Positions 1 to 13,461 of a stretch of 64,000 nt of DNA are shown here, in pieces; the stretch's first letter is position 1, and every line of letters starts with the position of its first letter. The stretch is from contig CM055093.1 of NCBI GenBank assembly GCA_029204225.1, positions 728,117 to 792,116 of the forward strand, given 5' to 3'. Position numbers and translations under genes: made by a program. This stretch comes from Diphasiastrum complanatum (taxonomy: Eukaryota > Streptophyta > Lycopodiopsida > Lycopodiales > Lycopodiaceae). Under the pieces are notes generated by a model. It saw only the letters and a program-made list of their open reading frames with translations, did not search any database and had not been told where the DNA came from.

Positions 1-337
1 ACAAGAACTTCTTTCTCAAAAAGAGATGAGTCGATACATTTGTTGTTTCATATAGATCAGTAAGAATGTCCCATGCCTCTTTGGAACTGGAACATTAGCT
101 ACATGAGCTACTTGTGAATCTTTAAGATTCAGAGATACAATGGCAAGAGCTTTGCCATCCTTACCTTCCTAGGTGGTCAGCATGTCAAGTTGTCGACTTG
201 CCTATTGAACCATTGACGTATTACTAGAGTTTCTTTTTAGTGAGTATCATCTTTGTCTTGAAATTCCACATATGGAAGTCATCACCGTTGAGCTTATTGA
301 TCAAGCAAATTTCTAAAGATATCGATGTACCTTCCAT
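1..337 (-). pseudogene. copia gag N-terminal region, decayed (element A)
   Basis: Gag packages the RNA of copia elements. From the ATG at 337-335 the minus strand reads MEGTSISLEI, then a segment with the copia gag pattern LNGDDFHMWNFKTKM. Further on it reads KALAIVSLNLKDSQVAHVANV and SKEAWDILTDLYETTN, the usual gag block before the zinc knuckle. The blocks are in different frames and stop codons lie between them, so the copy is not functional. The rest of gag and all of pol lie outside the window. The assignment rests on the order and spacing of these blocks, and no domain search was possible. Confidence 0.6.
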
Positions 338-396
338 GATGAATGATCTAAAAAATAGTAAAACAGTCTTAAATACTAATAACAGTTTGGAACGAT

Positions 397-409
397 GGTT
401 GTGATACCA
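397..409 (-). promoter_or_regulatory. degenerate copia primer-binding site (element A)
   Basis: On the minus strand this reads TGGTATCACAACC. The consensus copia primer site, complementary to the 3' end of initiator methionine tRNA, is TGGTATCAGAGCC, and the other two copia elements here match it. Three bases differ. The position between the LTR-like stretch and gag fits a primer site. Confidence 0.5.
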
Positions 410-1095
410 CTTTTTTGGGCTTTGATAGATGCAGAATGATTAAAGAGAACTCAACATACAAATTATAACTTGATCTTTACCTAACTATAGATTCTGACTT
501 TAACTTAGATTGACATGAAGGATATCTTGTAGGTGTCAAAGACAACCATGAAGGGAGCAAAACAGTTAGGTGTCTAAGACAACCATGTTTCCTTAGAGAT
601 TAGATATCCTAAGTGAGTCATGGAACGAGTATCAGTGTATGAGAGAGAAATTATCAGAAAGCATTCATAGTGAAACACACATAAGAAAATAGAGCATATG
701 AATTAAGTTGTTGTGAATACAACTATCAGATCACGATCCTATGCCCAAGAATGGTTCACAGTAATAGCCCACTATGTGTTGTGATCTTATTACACCAATT
801 ACAGATTGAATGACTATCTCTACTTCTTGAATAACTTTCACTCTCTCTAAGATCTCTGATCCTATGGAATCAGATAATTAAGATACAATGGAGTTCACAG
901 AGGAACTATGAATCATGCTTTCACTAATAGTGACTTTGATTACATTCATTCATCGTCTATTTCTCATTTATTCGTGAATTCCCATTATGTATATATACAT
1001 GCAACAATCACAACAATTGTGGGCAACGAGTGTGAAGTAGTGCAGTTACTGCATAGTACAAAAATGAACTGTAACGTAGTCTACGTCAGACAGGG

Positions 1096-1366
1096 CAGAG
1101 GAAGAGCTCCATTTTGAATGGTGACAGTCGACGATCGTCGAAGACTTTGGGCAAGTCGAGTTGACTGGCTTGCTCTTGAGAGGATGTCGATGTCGATGAA
1201 GTGGATGTCGATGACTTCAAAGTCGATGACGAGACGTCGATGACTTCGATGAGTTTGAAGTTAGAGAAGTCGATGACGTGGACTTCAATGTCGATCATGC
1301 TTCTGCTTCAATTGATTGATTGCATAGACTTTTGACGTTTGAGAGTAAGGCTACGTTGTCATTTTA
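1096..1366. repeat. TCGATG-rich low-complexity stretch
   Basis: Between copia elements A and B lies a stretch rich in TCGATG and GATGTCGATG phrases (densest at about 1,180-1,300), repeated roughly ten times with small changes. A 70-codon open frame on the minus strand yields a serine/threonine run that is explained by the repeat. It is not taken as a gene. Confidence 0.6.
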
Positions 1367-1391
1367 GAGAGAGAGAGAGAGAGAGAGAGAG
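1367..1391. repeat. (GA)n microsatellite at the broken end of copia B
   Basis: About 12 GA units directly abut the RNase H region of copia element B and mark its 3' truncation point. Confidence 0.85.
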
Positions 1392-1392
1392 T

Positions 1393-4300
1393 AAGGGCTT
1401 TGTACTCGGCCTCACTAGATGACAATGAAATAGTGGCTTGTTTCTTTGACATCCATGATATACCTCCATCACCTATGAAAATCCAATTTGCACTTATGGA
1501 TTTCCTATCCATTTGATTTCCAGCAAAGTCCAAATCTGAAAAACCATACAAGTTAGGTGATGATTTCTCATACAATATGCCAAAATCTCGAGTTCCCATG
1601 ATGTATCTCAAAACTCTTTTTCCTAGCTTCCAATGCTCCTCACTAGGATCTTGCATAAATTGGCTTGATCTACCAACACAATAGCTTATATCTAGTCTTG
1701 TGATGGTTAGATATATAATTGAATCAACTAGCTTTCTATAGAGAGTAATGTCCTCGAAGGATCTTTCATTACTTCTTATAGTTAGCTTTACATTTGACTC
1801 CATAGGTGTATCACAAGACTTTGCATCTACCATATGAAATCTCTTTAGAATAGAATTAGCATACTTCTCTTGACAAATGAAAGTAGATTGAGAAGATCTA
1901 ATCACTTCTATTCCTAAAATGTAATGCAAATGACCAAGATCATGCACCTCAAACTCCTTCTTGAGAGCACTCTTGATATCATCAACATCTTAGTTGTTTC
2001 CACCACTCAAGATAATATCATCCACATAGATTAGCAAGATAGTAACGTCAAAATTTAAAATATAATGACTAATCATATTCACTCATAACAAAATTTTGAG
2101 AGAGTAGAAATGTTTCAAGCTTGGCATACCAACTCCTTGGTGCTTGCTTAAGACCATACAAACTCTTTTGTAGAAGACACACATAATTTGGCTTTGTAGA
2201 TGAAATGTAGCTCTCGGGTTGCTCCATGTACACTTCCTCCTCAAGATCACCATTCAAGAATGCATTTGTAATGTCCATTTTCCATAGATCTCATCCGAAA
2301 AAGAGTAGCAAGAGAGATGATGACCCGAATGCTTACCATCTTTGCCACGGGTGCAAAGGTCTCGTCATAGTCAATACCATGTTCTTGTGCATATCTCTTG
2401 GGCACCAACCTTGCCTTATCCTTATTGATAGATCCATCTTGGTTAGTCTTTCTCTTGAAGATCCATTTGCATCCAATAGCTTTCTTGTCCTTAGGTAACT
2501 CCACCAATCTCCATGTATTGTTCTTCATGCGAGCTTGATACTCAAGATCCATTGCTTGGATCCACTCCTCTTTGTTCCTTGATTTATCTACACATGTAGG
2601 TCCATCAAAAGAGGTCAGGAAATCATAGTTTGGTCTAGCAACTACTTGCTTACCTTTCTCATCAGATGTGAGCCTTGAAGGTGTTTGTCTTTCCCTTGAT
2701 GTTCTCCTTGGCTTTTGACTTGATGAAGGTCCTTCATCATCACCATCTAAAGTAGGATCCATAACATCAATATCAAGATTGTTAGATTCATCCACACCAC
2801 CATTACTTGAAGACACTTTTGGAATGTTCCCCTCATAAAAAATGACATCTCTACCAATAATCATCTTATTAGTAATAGGAATGTAAACCTTGTAGGCTTT
2901 ACTCACCTCACTATATCCAACAAATATACCTTTCCTTGAAAATGGATCCTACTTTGTCCTATCATCAAGAGTTATATTGACATAGCAAGTGCATCCAAAA
3001 GTTGTAAAAAACTTGACACTCGGCCTCCTCTTGAATAGCATCTCAAAAGGTGTTACCTATTGCATAGAAAGTTAGCACACAACAATGCTTGATCACAAAA
3101 TGGTTTAGGAAGATTTGCACTTAACCTCTTAGCTTTGGCACCTTCACATAAGGTCCTATTCTTCCCCTCGGCCACTACATTTTATTGAGGTGTCCTTGGA
3201 GTTGTGTACTCTCTCTTGGTCTCATGCTCATCACAAAGGCTTTGAACTTGGTTGAGATATACTCACAACCATTGTCACTCCTCAAGCACTTGATCCTTGT
3301 GAAAAATTGGTCTTCCTTTGAAATTTTTAACTTCGCAAAGACATTAGACACTTCATCTTTTCTCTTTAATAGATATACCCAACAATATCTACTAAAATCA
3401 TCAATGAAAATTACATACATCTTAGCTCCACTATTGCTAATTGTAGTAATTCCATGAATATCTGAATGTACAACTTGAAAGGCTTTTTAGATCTAGTATA
3501 AGGTAGTCTATCTGACTTTGACAAAGCACAAGACTCACAAACATGATTTATGCTAGTTAAGGGACTTGGAAGGCCAATCACGACTTGCTTTCTAGCTATT
3601 ACCTCCAATGCTTTGAAGTTGAATGCCCCATCCTCTTATGCCAAACCTCTTGCATGGATATTTGCTCACTTGCCACACATCCAACTTGGTTAGCAATAAC
3701 ACAAGCGTCTAGTTTGAATAACTTCCCTTGATTTTTACCTTTTGCAATCAAGACATCCTTCCTTTTGATCATACAAGCATCTCCATCAAACTCCACTTCA
3801 AGTCCTTTGCTTTTAGCAATCGACTCACACTAAGTAGGTTCTTAGTAGTATATGGAATGAACAAAACATCCTTCAAATGAACATTCCTATTTGTAGAGAG
3901 AGAAATAGGAATTGTGCCAATCCCTTTGATTGCACACTCACCATCATTGGCCGTGTAGATCACCCTCTTGTCATCTCTATATGGCAACAAAGAAGTGAAA
4001 TGATCCTTGTAAAAAGTCATGTGTGAGCTTGCTCCACTATCAATCCACCATGGATCAATATCTCCAACAATAGAACTCAAACATGAAAACATCACAAAAG
4101 CATCATCATTTGTGTTTTGAACATCAACACCATCCTCGTCAAGAGTTAGATTGCCTTGCTTGTCTCCTTGATCTCTCTTCTTTTTGTAGCAATCACTAGC
4201 AAAGTGACCCTTGATGCCACAATAGAAGCACTTTGATTTAGACCTATCTTTCTTCATACCAAAAGAAGAAGACTTGCCCTTACCTTTAGACCACTTGCCC

Positions 4301-4943
4301 TTACCTTTGCCCCTGAACTTGCCTTTATTGCCTCCTCATCATCTTGAGATGTTGTAGCTTCACCTCTTTCTTAAAGCCTATATTCTTCATTGATCAAGAT
4401 CTCTTGAAGATTCATCAAACTTGGCAAAGTTTTTTGAATAGTAAGACTTTGTACAATGTTAGCATGATCATCCAACAAACCATGAAGAATAACTTGAACA
4501 AGCTCTCCTTCCTTAATGCTCTCATCAATGCAAGCTAACTCATCACTTAAAACCTTCACTCTCAAAACAAAAGTATTAGGACTCTCTTATTTCTTTTATA
4601 TGCTTTGGAAGATTTGTCTTCTTAGAGTCAACACTCTAGATGTAGACTTGGATTTATAAAGCTTCTTCAAAGCTTCCCAAGCCTCATGAGATAAATTGCA
4701 CTTACCAATCTCCTTGAATAGCTCATTGATAATATTCATCTTGATCATGTGTAGAGCTTTCTTTGCTCTCTTGTCATACCTCACTTGATCTTGTTAAACC
4801 AAGGGTCTCTCCTCCAACCCTACAACAATATCCATCAACTCATGCATTTCAAGAAGTGATTCTATTCTCACCTTCCATGTAGAGTAATTGTACGAGGTAA
4901 GTCTATCATTGCCTTCCAACATGAATCCACTTGATGTAGCCAT
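1393..4943 (-). pseudogene. copia gag-pol pseudogene (element B)
   Basis: In coding order the minus strand shows: gag start (4,943, MATSSGFMLEG); gag fragments at 4,784-4,371; a CCHC zinc knuckle (CFYCGIKGHFASDC) and the protease DSG motif at 4,257-3,769; the integrase zinc region (HKRMGH) near 3,620; the integrase core (FIDDFSRYCWVYLL, then RSDNGCEY) at 3,420-3,175; and reverse transcriptase from about 2,500 (CKWIFKRK, DETFAPVAKM). The catalytic YVDD lies near 2,020-2,030. RNase H (DFAGNQMDRKS, SSSEAEYKAL) ends at the GA repeat. Shifts of frame occur between nearly all blocks, so no protein can be made. The many lesions point to an old insertion. Confidence 0.92.
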
Positions 4944-5528
4944 GTTGCAATGACCCGAATTTCTCTTTCAACGTGTTCCAATGCACAAATCTCTCTTTTG
5001 AATAACAACAAATGTTTCCAAAAAGAAATCACAAGGATATGGAATCTCTCAATTCTCTTCTAGCACTTATAACCAGCAAATCAACACATAGAATGAAGAA
5101 ATCTTGATCAACCTATGATCTACCAACCTTCTAATGAATCTTTCCACTTTTTAAGATTGAAACACACTCTATTGAAGTCCATCAACCTCAAAAAATAGAG
5201 ATCCAATAAAAAATACGGTTTTGACAAAATCACAAAAAAATGAATCTTCCAATTCTTACATGCAATTGCCACAAACTTGATATAGAATCTTGTAGTCTCT
5301 AATTAAGCTTTCCTAATGCATCAAAAATCGTTTAAATCTAGTAAGGCATGTGTAAAATCAGAATTTTCAATATCATAAACCTAAATTGAGTTTTGACCTA
5401 CAAAACATCAATTTTACATATGCAAAATGCTTGATTTTTGAGTAGAAATCAATCTAGCACATTCTAGCATCGGTAACTCCTCAAAATCTTTGATAAATAT
5501 GGCTGATCCTTCCAAAATCTGCAACACA

Positions 5529-5541
5529 AGCTCTGATACCA
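5529..5541 (-). promoter_or_regulatory. primer-binding site of copia B
   Basis: The minus strand reads TGGTATCAGAGCT directly after the LTR edge. This is the plant copia primer site complementary to initiator methionine tRNA. Confidence 0.88.
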
Positions 5542-6216
5542 TGTGAAGATTTTGTAAATCACTAAGATCCAAAATCATCTATTGATCTTTGATATGAAAG
5601 ACAACACAATTTACACCATTTGCAATATAGAAAATCAACATCTACTTAATGAAGAGGCACAAACTCAACAAGATATTGATCAAACATCAAACTTATGATA
5701 AGATGAATTTGTTGTCCATACAAAACCAGTAAGTTATTGTATTTCACACGTGTAGATCCGAATATCAACTCAACAATGCATTCTACACACAAAATTGCAA
5801 GATATCATTAGTATAGTGCACCAATGGATAGAGAACTCATGTATAAGCATGAAATGAGATGAGAGAGAGAATAATCATTTCTCCCATGAGTTTACATCTA
5901 TTTATAACAGGTCCATGTCTCATTAATGAGCTTGGTTTCCCTCCATATCAAAATCCCTACTATTAATGTGGACCAAATTCAGTGTATCTAACAGTCAAAT
6001 TTGAATGTGTCCAAACTCGACCTTCTACTTTCCCTCACTTTTTAAAAGTGGTAATTCAAATACTTTTAGACTAATATAACTTTGAAAAGTCAAACTCTAA
6101 GTCTAATATGAAAATCAGCCTCAATTGCCAAATAAACAAATGTGACCAAAATATCAAACTAGTTGACAATTTCAATGTTGAGAGTCTGTTCGAATTTGTC
6201 CACATGGGGGTCTACA
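5542..6216 (-). repeat. 5' LTR of copia B
   Basis: The stretch starts TGTGAAGA and is taken to end TCTACA on the plus strand. That gives 675 bp, close to the 679-682 bp LTRs of element C. The inner edge is fixed by the primer site and the outer edge is inferred. A TATA box (GTTATAAATAG on the minus strand, 5,899-5,908) lies about 360 bp from the inner edge, similar to element C. No partner LTR exists in the window. Confidence 0.65.
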
Positions 6217-6897
6217 ATCTTGTCATATATGCATAAATCATCAATAAGAATCTACAGAAATATTCTTAGAAAACCTTGAAAATGTAGGTAAAATTGGTTT
6301 TAACTTGATTTTTGGCTCTTATCAATACCTAATTATATCTTAATGATCCATCAAAAAAACCATATCATTCATGACCAAGTAATTGATTTTAAATTTTGGC
6401 AAACTTTGATTTTTTTAGTCTTATAATTTGGAACTACCATGATAATTGAGATCTATTCATTGTTAAGCATTAAATAAATGATTATTGCTTGTGAATACTT
6501 GTGAATACTTGTCTATTTAATCTTTTACCATTGATAGATATATTGGATTTAATCGACACCACTCTTGTCAAACATGTGTTGCATTTTCTTTTAAATCGAT
6601 GTGACATTCTCCAAGGCAGCTAGGTGTTCTGTTGATGTCTTGTATAGTCCAAGAAAAAATGTCTTAATAATTAGTTAATGAGCCTATATATATATATATC
6701 TTCTTCTATCATTAGAAATTTAAAGATCTTCAAAGTCTTTTCTTCTTCCATCACAATCTCCTACACATTTTTTAGATAAATCATTCTGGTGTAAAATTTG
6801 TGAGACATTGAAGAGGTGATTTTTATAGATTCTTCCTTTGCATAAAATTTCTAACATCGTGAATCAATAACTTTATGTGCCTCAGCAATGTATACAA
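6217..6897. other. AT-rich intergenic DNA, no gene seen
   Basis: The sequence is AT-rich with many stops in all frames. A 9-bp phrase, TGTGAATACT, is directly repeated near 6,490. Nothing recognisable was found. Confidence 0.5.
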
Positions 6898-6905
6898 TGT
6901 GTGTG

Positions 6906-6952
<47 letters not shown>
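6898..6952. repeat. (TG)n microsatellite
   Basis: About 26 TG units with one C interruption. Short open frames here only read the repeat. Confidence 0.95.
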
Positions 6953-6953
<1 letters not shown>

Positions 6954-7560
6954 GAATTGCAGCTATATTTCAAATCTATTAATGGAATTCTACTTCAATC
7001 TATATTTTTTCCACAACTTTATTATTTTATTGAGCAGCTGTCAATGCATTTTCTCAGTTGTTATTCATGTCACAACTCATAAATATTATAGCAAGTACCA
7101 AACTATGTTTTCAGTTATGTAATGAATTTGTATTTTTTTGTTTTGCCAAATAATTACATAGAACGTAAATAAAATATTATGGCATGGATTTTTTATATAG
7201 TATGTCAATAAAGAGTGTAATAAATGCATCCAAAAATAAATACTTTTTCATAGAATTATGAAGTAGGGTGAAAATATATATATAAACAATCTTGTCAATA
7301 TAAAAACCCTAGGAACGATTTTGACATTTGTGAGTCAATTCGACAGTTGAATAGGACGTATTATATATATATATAGTATTCTTATGAACACAAAGAAGCC
7401 AACAGATTGCGATCCACACCCAGCACAAATCTAAGTACGCTCCCTTTTGTATGCTGATCGCTCTCACAAAAATTGCTATGTGTTTTTGGTGTGTGTGTGT
7501 TTTTTGTGTTACTCAAGTTGACTCGTAGCACGAGCCGCGCGTGTTAGGCATTTGGCTCCC
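6953..7560. other. AT-rich intergenic DNA, no gene seen
   Basis: AT-rich sequence with short TA runs (around 7,277 and 7,364) and a short TG run near 7,490. No coding or RNA gene was recognised. Confidence 0.5.
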
Positions 7561-7568
7561 GTCGCACT

Positions 7569-7690
7569 GTATATATATATATATATATATATATCTATAT
7601 CTAGTAGTAAAGAGTGTCCGTTGTTGACGGGCAATAGAGACCGATCTAGGTGACGGCCGATGATTTGGATGATGGCCGATCTCGCACATC
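7569..7690. repeat. TA-linked short repeat, copy 1
   Basis: A TA microsatellite (about 7,569-7,592) is followed within ~15 bp by GTGTCCGTTGTTGACGGGCA and a GATG-rich segment to ~7,690. The same phrase follows the long TA tract at 11,505, with the next ~40 bp also partly shared. Two copies, each next to TA repeats, suggest a small dispersed element that sits in TA microsatellites. Confidence 0.6.
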
Positions 7691-7721
7691 TCGCATCTTG
7701 AATATCTAACATTGAAGTCTT

Positions 7722-9490
7722 TGGAAAAATTTGAGTCATTGAAAAAATTTGAGCCTTTGGAAAAATTCAAGTCTTTGGAAAAATTTGAGTCTTCGGAAAA
7801 ATTCAAATCTTTGAAAAAAAAATTGAGTCTTTGAAAAAATTCGAATCTTCGAAAAAATTTGAGTCTTATGAAAAATTCGACTTGACAGTACAAAGTGTCC
7901 TTCGATCCTTCGAAAAAATTCAAATTAACATTTTGATCCTTTGGAAAAATTTGAGTCATTGAAAAAATTCGAGTCTTCGGAAAAATTCAAGTCTTTCCAA
8001 AAATTTGAGTCTTTGGAAAAATTCGAGTCTATGGAAAAATTTCGAGTCTTTCGAAAATTTTGATCTTTTAAAAAAAGTTGAGTCTTAAAAAAAATCGAGT
8101 CATTTGAAAAATTCGATTCTTTGAAAAAATTGAATCATTAAAAAAATTTGAGCCATTGAAATAATTCGATCCATTAGAAAAATTCGATGCATTGTAAACA
8201 TTCGAGTCATTTGAAAAATTCAATCCTTTGAAAAAATTCGGATCGTTCTAAAAATTCGAGTCTTCCAAAAAATTTGAGTCCTTCAAAAAATTTGAGTTCT
8301 TTTAAAACTTCGAGTCTTTGGAAAAATTTAAGCCTTTCCAAAAATTTGACTTCTTGGAAAAATTTGAGTCTTAAGAAAAATTCGAGTCATTTGAAAAAAT
8401 TCGTGACTTTGGAAAAATTTGAGTCATCAAAAAAATTGGAATTGAAAAAATTGAGTCGTTTCAAAAATTTGAGTCTCAAAAAATTTGAGTCTTTCTAAAA
8501 ATTCGAGTCTTCGAAAAAATTTGAGTCCTTGGAAACATTCGAGCCTTTTCAAAAATTCGAGTCTTTCGAAAAATTTGAGTCTGAAAAAATTTGAATCATT
8601 TCAAAAATTCGAGTCTTTTCAAAAATTCGAGTCATTGGAAAAATTTGAGTCTCAAGAACAATTCCAGTCATTTGAAAAATTCAATACGCTGAAAAAATTC
8701 GAGTCTTTGGAAAAATTTAAGTCATGGAAAAAATTCGAGTCATCAGAAAAATTCGAGTCACGGGAAAATTCAAGTCTATCGAAAAATTTAAGTCCTCCAA
8801 AAAAAATTAGAGTCTTCCGAAAAATTTGAATCTTTGAAAAAATTTGAGTCATCTGAAAAATTTTAGTCGTTCCAAAAATTCGTGTCGTTCAAAAAATCGA
8901 GTCGTTTCAAAATTGAGTCGTTCAAAAAAATTCGAGTCATCGGATTTTACTCTGTGTCAAAAAATATCAAAAGAGTTGAAAAAATTCAACGTTGGGTCAA
9001 AAAAGTTCGATCTTTCGAAAAAAAAAATTGATTCTTTAAAAATGTTCGAGTCTTTTGAAATATTCGAGTCTTCAAAAAAATTTGACTTTTTGAAAAAATT
9101 TGACTTTTGAAAAAATTCGAGTCTTTGAAAAAATTTGATCATTTGGAAAAATTTGAGTCTTTGATGAAATTCGAGTCTTTGAAAAATTTGATTCTTTGGA
9201 AAAAAAACTTCGAGCCTTTGGGAAAACAAAATTCTAGTCTATGAAAAAATTCAAGTCTTTGGAAAAATGCGAGTCTTCAAAAAAATTTAATCCTCTGAAA
9301 AAATTCGAGTCTTTGGAAAAATTCGAATCTTTGAAAAATTCGATTCTTTGAAAAAAAATCTGAGTATTTGGAAGAAAAAAAATTCAAGTCTTTGGAAAAT
9401 TTTGAACTTTAGAAAAATTCAAGTCTTTGGATAAATGCGAGTCTTCAAAAACTTAGATCCTTTGGAAAAATTCGAGTCTTTGGAAAATTT
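7722..9490. repeat. satellite-like array of ~18-bp units
   Basis: Roughly 95-100 imperfect units of the consensus GAAAAATTCGAGTCTTTG follow one another over ~1.77 kb. Units vary from 17 to 19 bp; the commonest changes are TTCGAG/TTTGAG, insertion of A, and changes in the CTTTG end. Because 18 bp is six codons, several frames stay open and yield EKFESL-like or KNLSLS-like runs. These are products of the repeat, not evidence of genes. A non-unit phrase (GACAGTACAAAGTGTCC near 7,886; GATAGTACAAAGGGTC near 9,497) occurs close to both ends. Confidence 0.93.
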
Positions 9491-10239
9491 CTGAGTTGAT
9501 AGTACAAAGGGTCAGATTTTACTCTAGGTTTAAAAATATACAAAGGGTCGGAATAAATTCGTCTCGATCCGATCCGATCCGATCTAATGATCACATGGGG
9601 TGGGTGGAGTGAGGGTGAGCTTGCTAATGGTTTTAAAGTTGAATTGTCTATCATGCCATAATTAACAAAACCTAGACCTAAGATCAGGGGATAGGAAACG
9701 TCAAAGGATCTTAATTACAAATTATAATAAGCTATAAAGCTATTCAGCGTGGGAAAGTTTTGGGCACCATATCAAGACTGGCACTATCTCATTCTGAAAA
9801 AAGAAACGATTGGTGATTCAAATTATATTACCAATCTTAAAGGTATGATGTAGTTATGATGCTTTGGATCCATGCATGTAGTTGCATGTCTAGTACGACT
9901 CCTAGAACCCATGGCACTTGAGTTTTGGCAAAGGTATTTATCTGTCGATATGTCCCTTCTCACAACATAAAGAAAAACTTCGAACAAAGTGTGCATTTTT
10001 TGGGATAACACTCACGGATTTCCTCTAGAATATTTACAAACTCTTTATTTGACACGAAATACTTTGCATAAATTTCTTTTGGATATGGGTATTTTTAAAG
10101 CCATAATACAAATGTCAAGGTGACCTGTTAAAATCTATAGAGTAAGAATCCACATGTAATACAATAGGTATGTAAAAAGGTCAAATGGTGTTTGTCACCT
10201 GCCCAAGAGCGCCCTACTCCACTGACGTTCTACAAGATG
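9491..10239. other. intergenic DNA with a short (GATCC)n run
   Basis: It begins with a satellite-linked phrase (TAGTACAAAGGGTC), followed by four GATCC units near 9,575. The rest has no recognised gene. Confidence 0.5.
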
Positions 10240-10486
10240 CCATGTAGACTATTCTCAATGGATTGAGTGCTAGCGAGGTAGGACAGGTTCAAACCATCGC
10301 ACTCCACTGATTAGTGAGGCACATCAGGTGATTAGCGAGGATCCATAAGTGATCAGCGAGGATCCACATTAGATCACCGAGGCACATTAGTAATCCCTGT
10401 CATGTAGTATATTATCAATGGATTGAGTACTAGCGAGGTAGGACAAGTTCAGACCATTGCACTCCACTGATTAGTGAGGCACATCA
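10240..10486. repeat. direct repeat, ~87 bp, offset 160 bp
   Basis: Positions 10,240-10,326 and 10,400-10,486 match closely (CATGTAG..ATT.TCAATGGATTGAGT..TAGCGAGGTAGGACA and on to GAGGCACATCA). The DNA between them contains shorter copies of the AGCGAGGATCCA phrase, so the whole looks like a decayed tandem duplication. Confidence 0.85.
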
Positions 10487-10996
10487 GCGAGGATCCACAA
10501 TTGCAACAGCTCTGTCACTGCTATTTCTATTTCAACACTCTCTACAACATCGTCTTTTCTCGTCTGCAGCTTCACACCAACCTTGAGATGCTCTGTCACT
10601 ACCCTGCTGATTAAGTGTTGCTCTACAAACTGAGGTAGTGTCATAATTGGCACCCCATTGTAGATGCCCTCGAGGGTGGAATTCCAATCGTAGTGCCTCA
10701 TGAAGCCTCCCGTGGAAGGATGAGAGAGGATGCGCACCGTGGCTTCTGTTGCTCTCTCCTTTATCTTTCTCTATTGTCTTTCTTTATGCCTAGCTTCTCG
10801 CTCCTTCAACTCATGCTCCTCCTTCAAATCCAACTGCTTTTGTATCCATTCCTTCTCTTTCTCTTCTTTTGCTATGAGCCTTTCCCGTTTTTCCTATTCT
10901 TGTAGTTCTCTATCGAATTCCTCATCTTCCTTCACGTCTTCTCAATGTAGAGCTGCCTTCATAATATCGAGCAGTGAATCCACACAATGCGCTTGA
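10471..10996 (-). pseudogene. UDP-glycosyltransferase PSPG-box fragment joined to a charged coil
   Basis: UDP-glycosyltransferases move a sugar onto small molecules in plants. From about 10,737 down to 10,471 the minus strand reads ILSHPSTGGFMRHYDWNSTL, then EGIYNGVPIMTLPQFVEQ, which matches the C-terminal PSPG signature. The usual HCGWNS is here HYDWNS, so sugar-donor binding is likely lost. Upstream in the same frame, 10,996-10,740 encodes a strongly charged helix (for example LIAKEEKEKEWIQKQLDLKE) interrupted by three stop codons. A charged coil next to a PSPG box is not a known UGT layout. It may come from capture by a transposon or from local rearrangement. Confidence 0.72.
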
Positions 10997-11172
10997 ATAG
11001 ATAGTGTGTGTGGCGCATGCCCATGGCCGTGAGAGATTCGATGATCATGAGAGAAATAGAGGGAACACAAAATTTAAATTTGTGGAGGTGGGCCCCACCT
11101 ATGAAATTTGTATTGGAAAGAAGGCATACATCCTCCTCTCACACATACATACACATGCATGTATCCAAAAAA

Positions 11173-11206
11173 CCTCCTCCCCTTACATGCATGCATGGGG
11201 AGGAGG
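11173..11206. repeat. perfect 10-bp stem inverted repeat
   Basis: CCTCCTCCCC (11,173-11,182) pairs with GGGGAGGAGG (11,197-11,206) around a loop of alternating ATGC phrases. A second palindrome, ATGGGTGCACCCAT, lies at 11,281-11,294, next to the TA tract. Confidence 0.85.
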
Positions 11207-11318
11207 GCCATACATGCATCCCCCTCACCATCATTTTTAGTGAAAAAATTGTGTATGCATGGGTGAGGGGAGGAGGATGCATGGGTGCACCCATACCCAT
11301 GCGCAAAACTGTACATAA

Positions 11319-11612
<294 letters not shown>

Positions 11613-11648
11613 GATGTGTGTGTATGTGTGTGTGTGTGTGTGTGTGTA
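11613..11648. repeat. (TG)n microsatellite
   Basis: About 17 TG units with a TA interruption. Confidence 0.9.

Positions 11649-13461
<1,813 letters not shown>

Larger units (their letters stand above)
1..1095 (-). mobile_element. Ty1/copia element A, 5' end only (LTR plus start of gag)
   Basis: This copia-type LTR retrotransposon runs off the left edge of the window. Read on the minus strand it shows an LTR-like stretch (~1,095 to ~410), a tRNA primer-binding-like site (397-409) and then the start of gag (337 to 1). A TATA-like run lies near 985-995 and would sit in the LTR promoter. The outer LTR edge is not clear because no second LTR is in the window, so ~1,095 is an estimate from the ~680-bp LTRs of the neighbouring elements. 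Two copies of an 18-bp phrase (about 533-550 and 571-588) lie inside the LTR. The order LTR, primer site, gag is what supports the call. Confidence 0.55.
1391..6216 (-). mobile_element. Ty1/copia element B, 3'-truncated and decayed
   Basis: On the minus strand the order is 5' LTR (6,216-5,542), primer-binding site (5,541-5,529), leader, gag from 4,943, protease, integrase, reverse transcriptase and RNase H to ~1,391. The 3' LTR and the end of RNase H are missing. The coding region is broken into about ten pieces by frameshifts and stops. Its protein resembles element C (29,798-35,918): both have the protease phrase DPWWIDSGASSHMT. It is therefore an older relative of the same lineage. Confidence 0.9.

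Noticed and set aside
7513-9229. Several 66-148 codon open frames on both strands (EKFES, KNLSL, FSKDSNF runs)
   Set aside because: They only read the 18-bp satellite; the same runs appear in all phases and shift with unit length.
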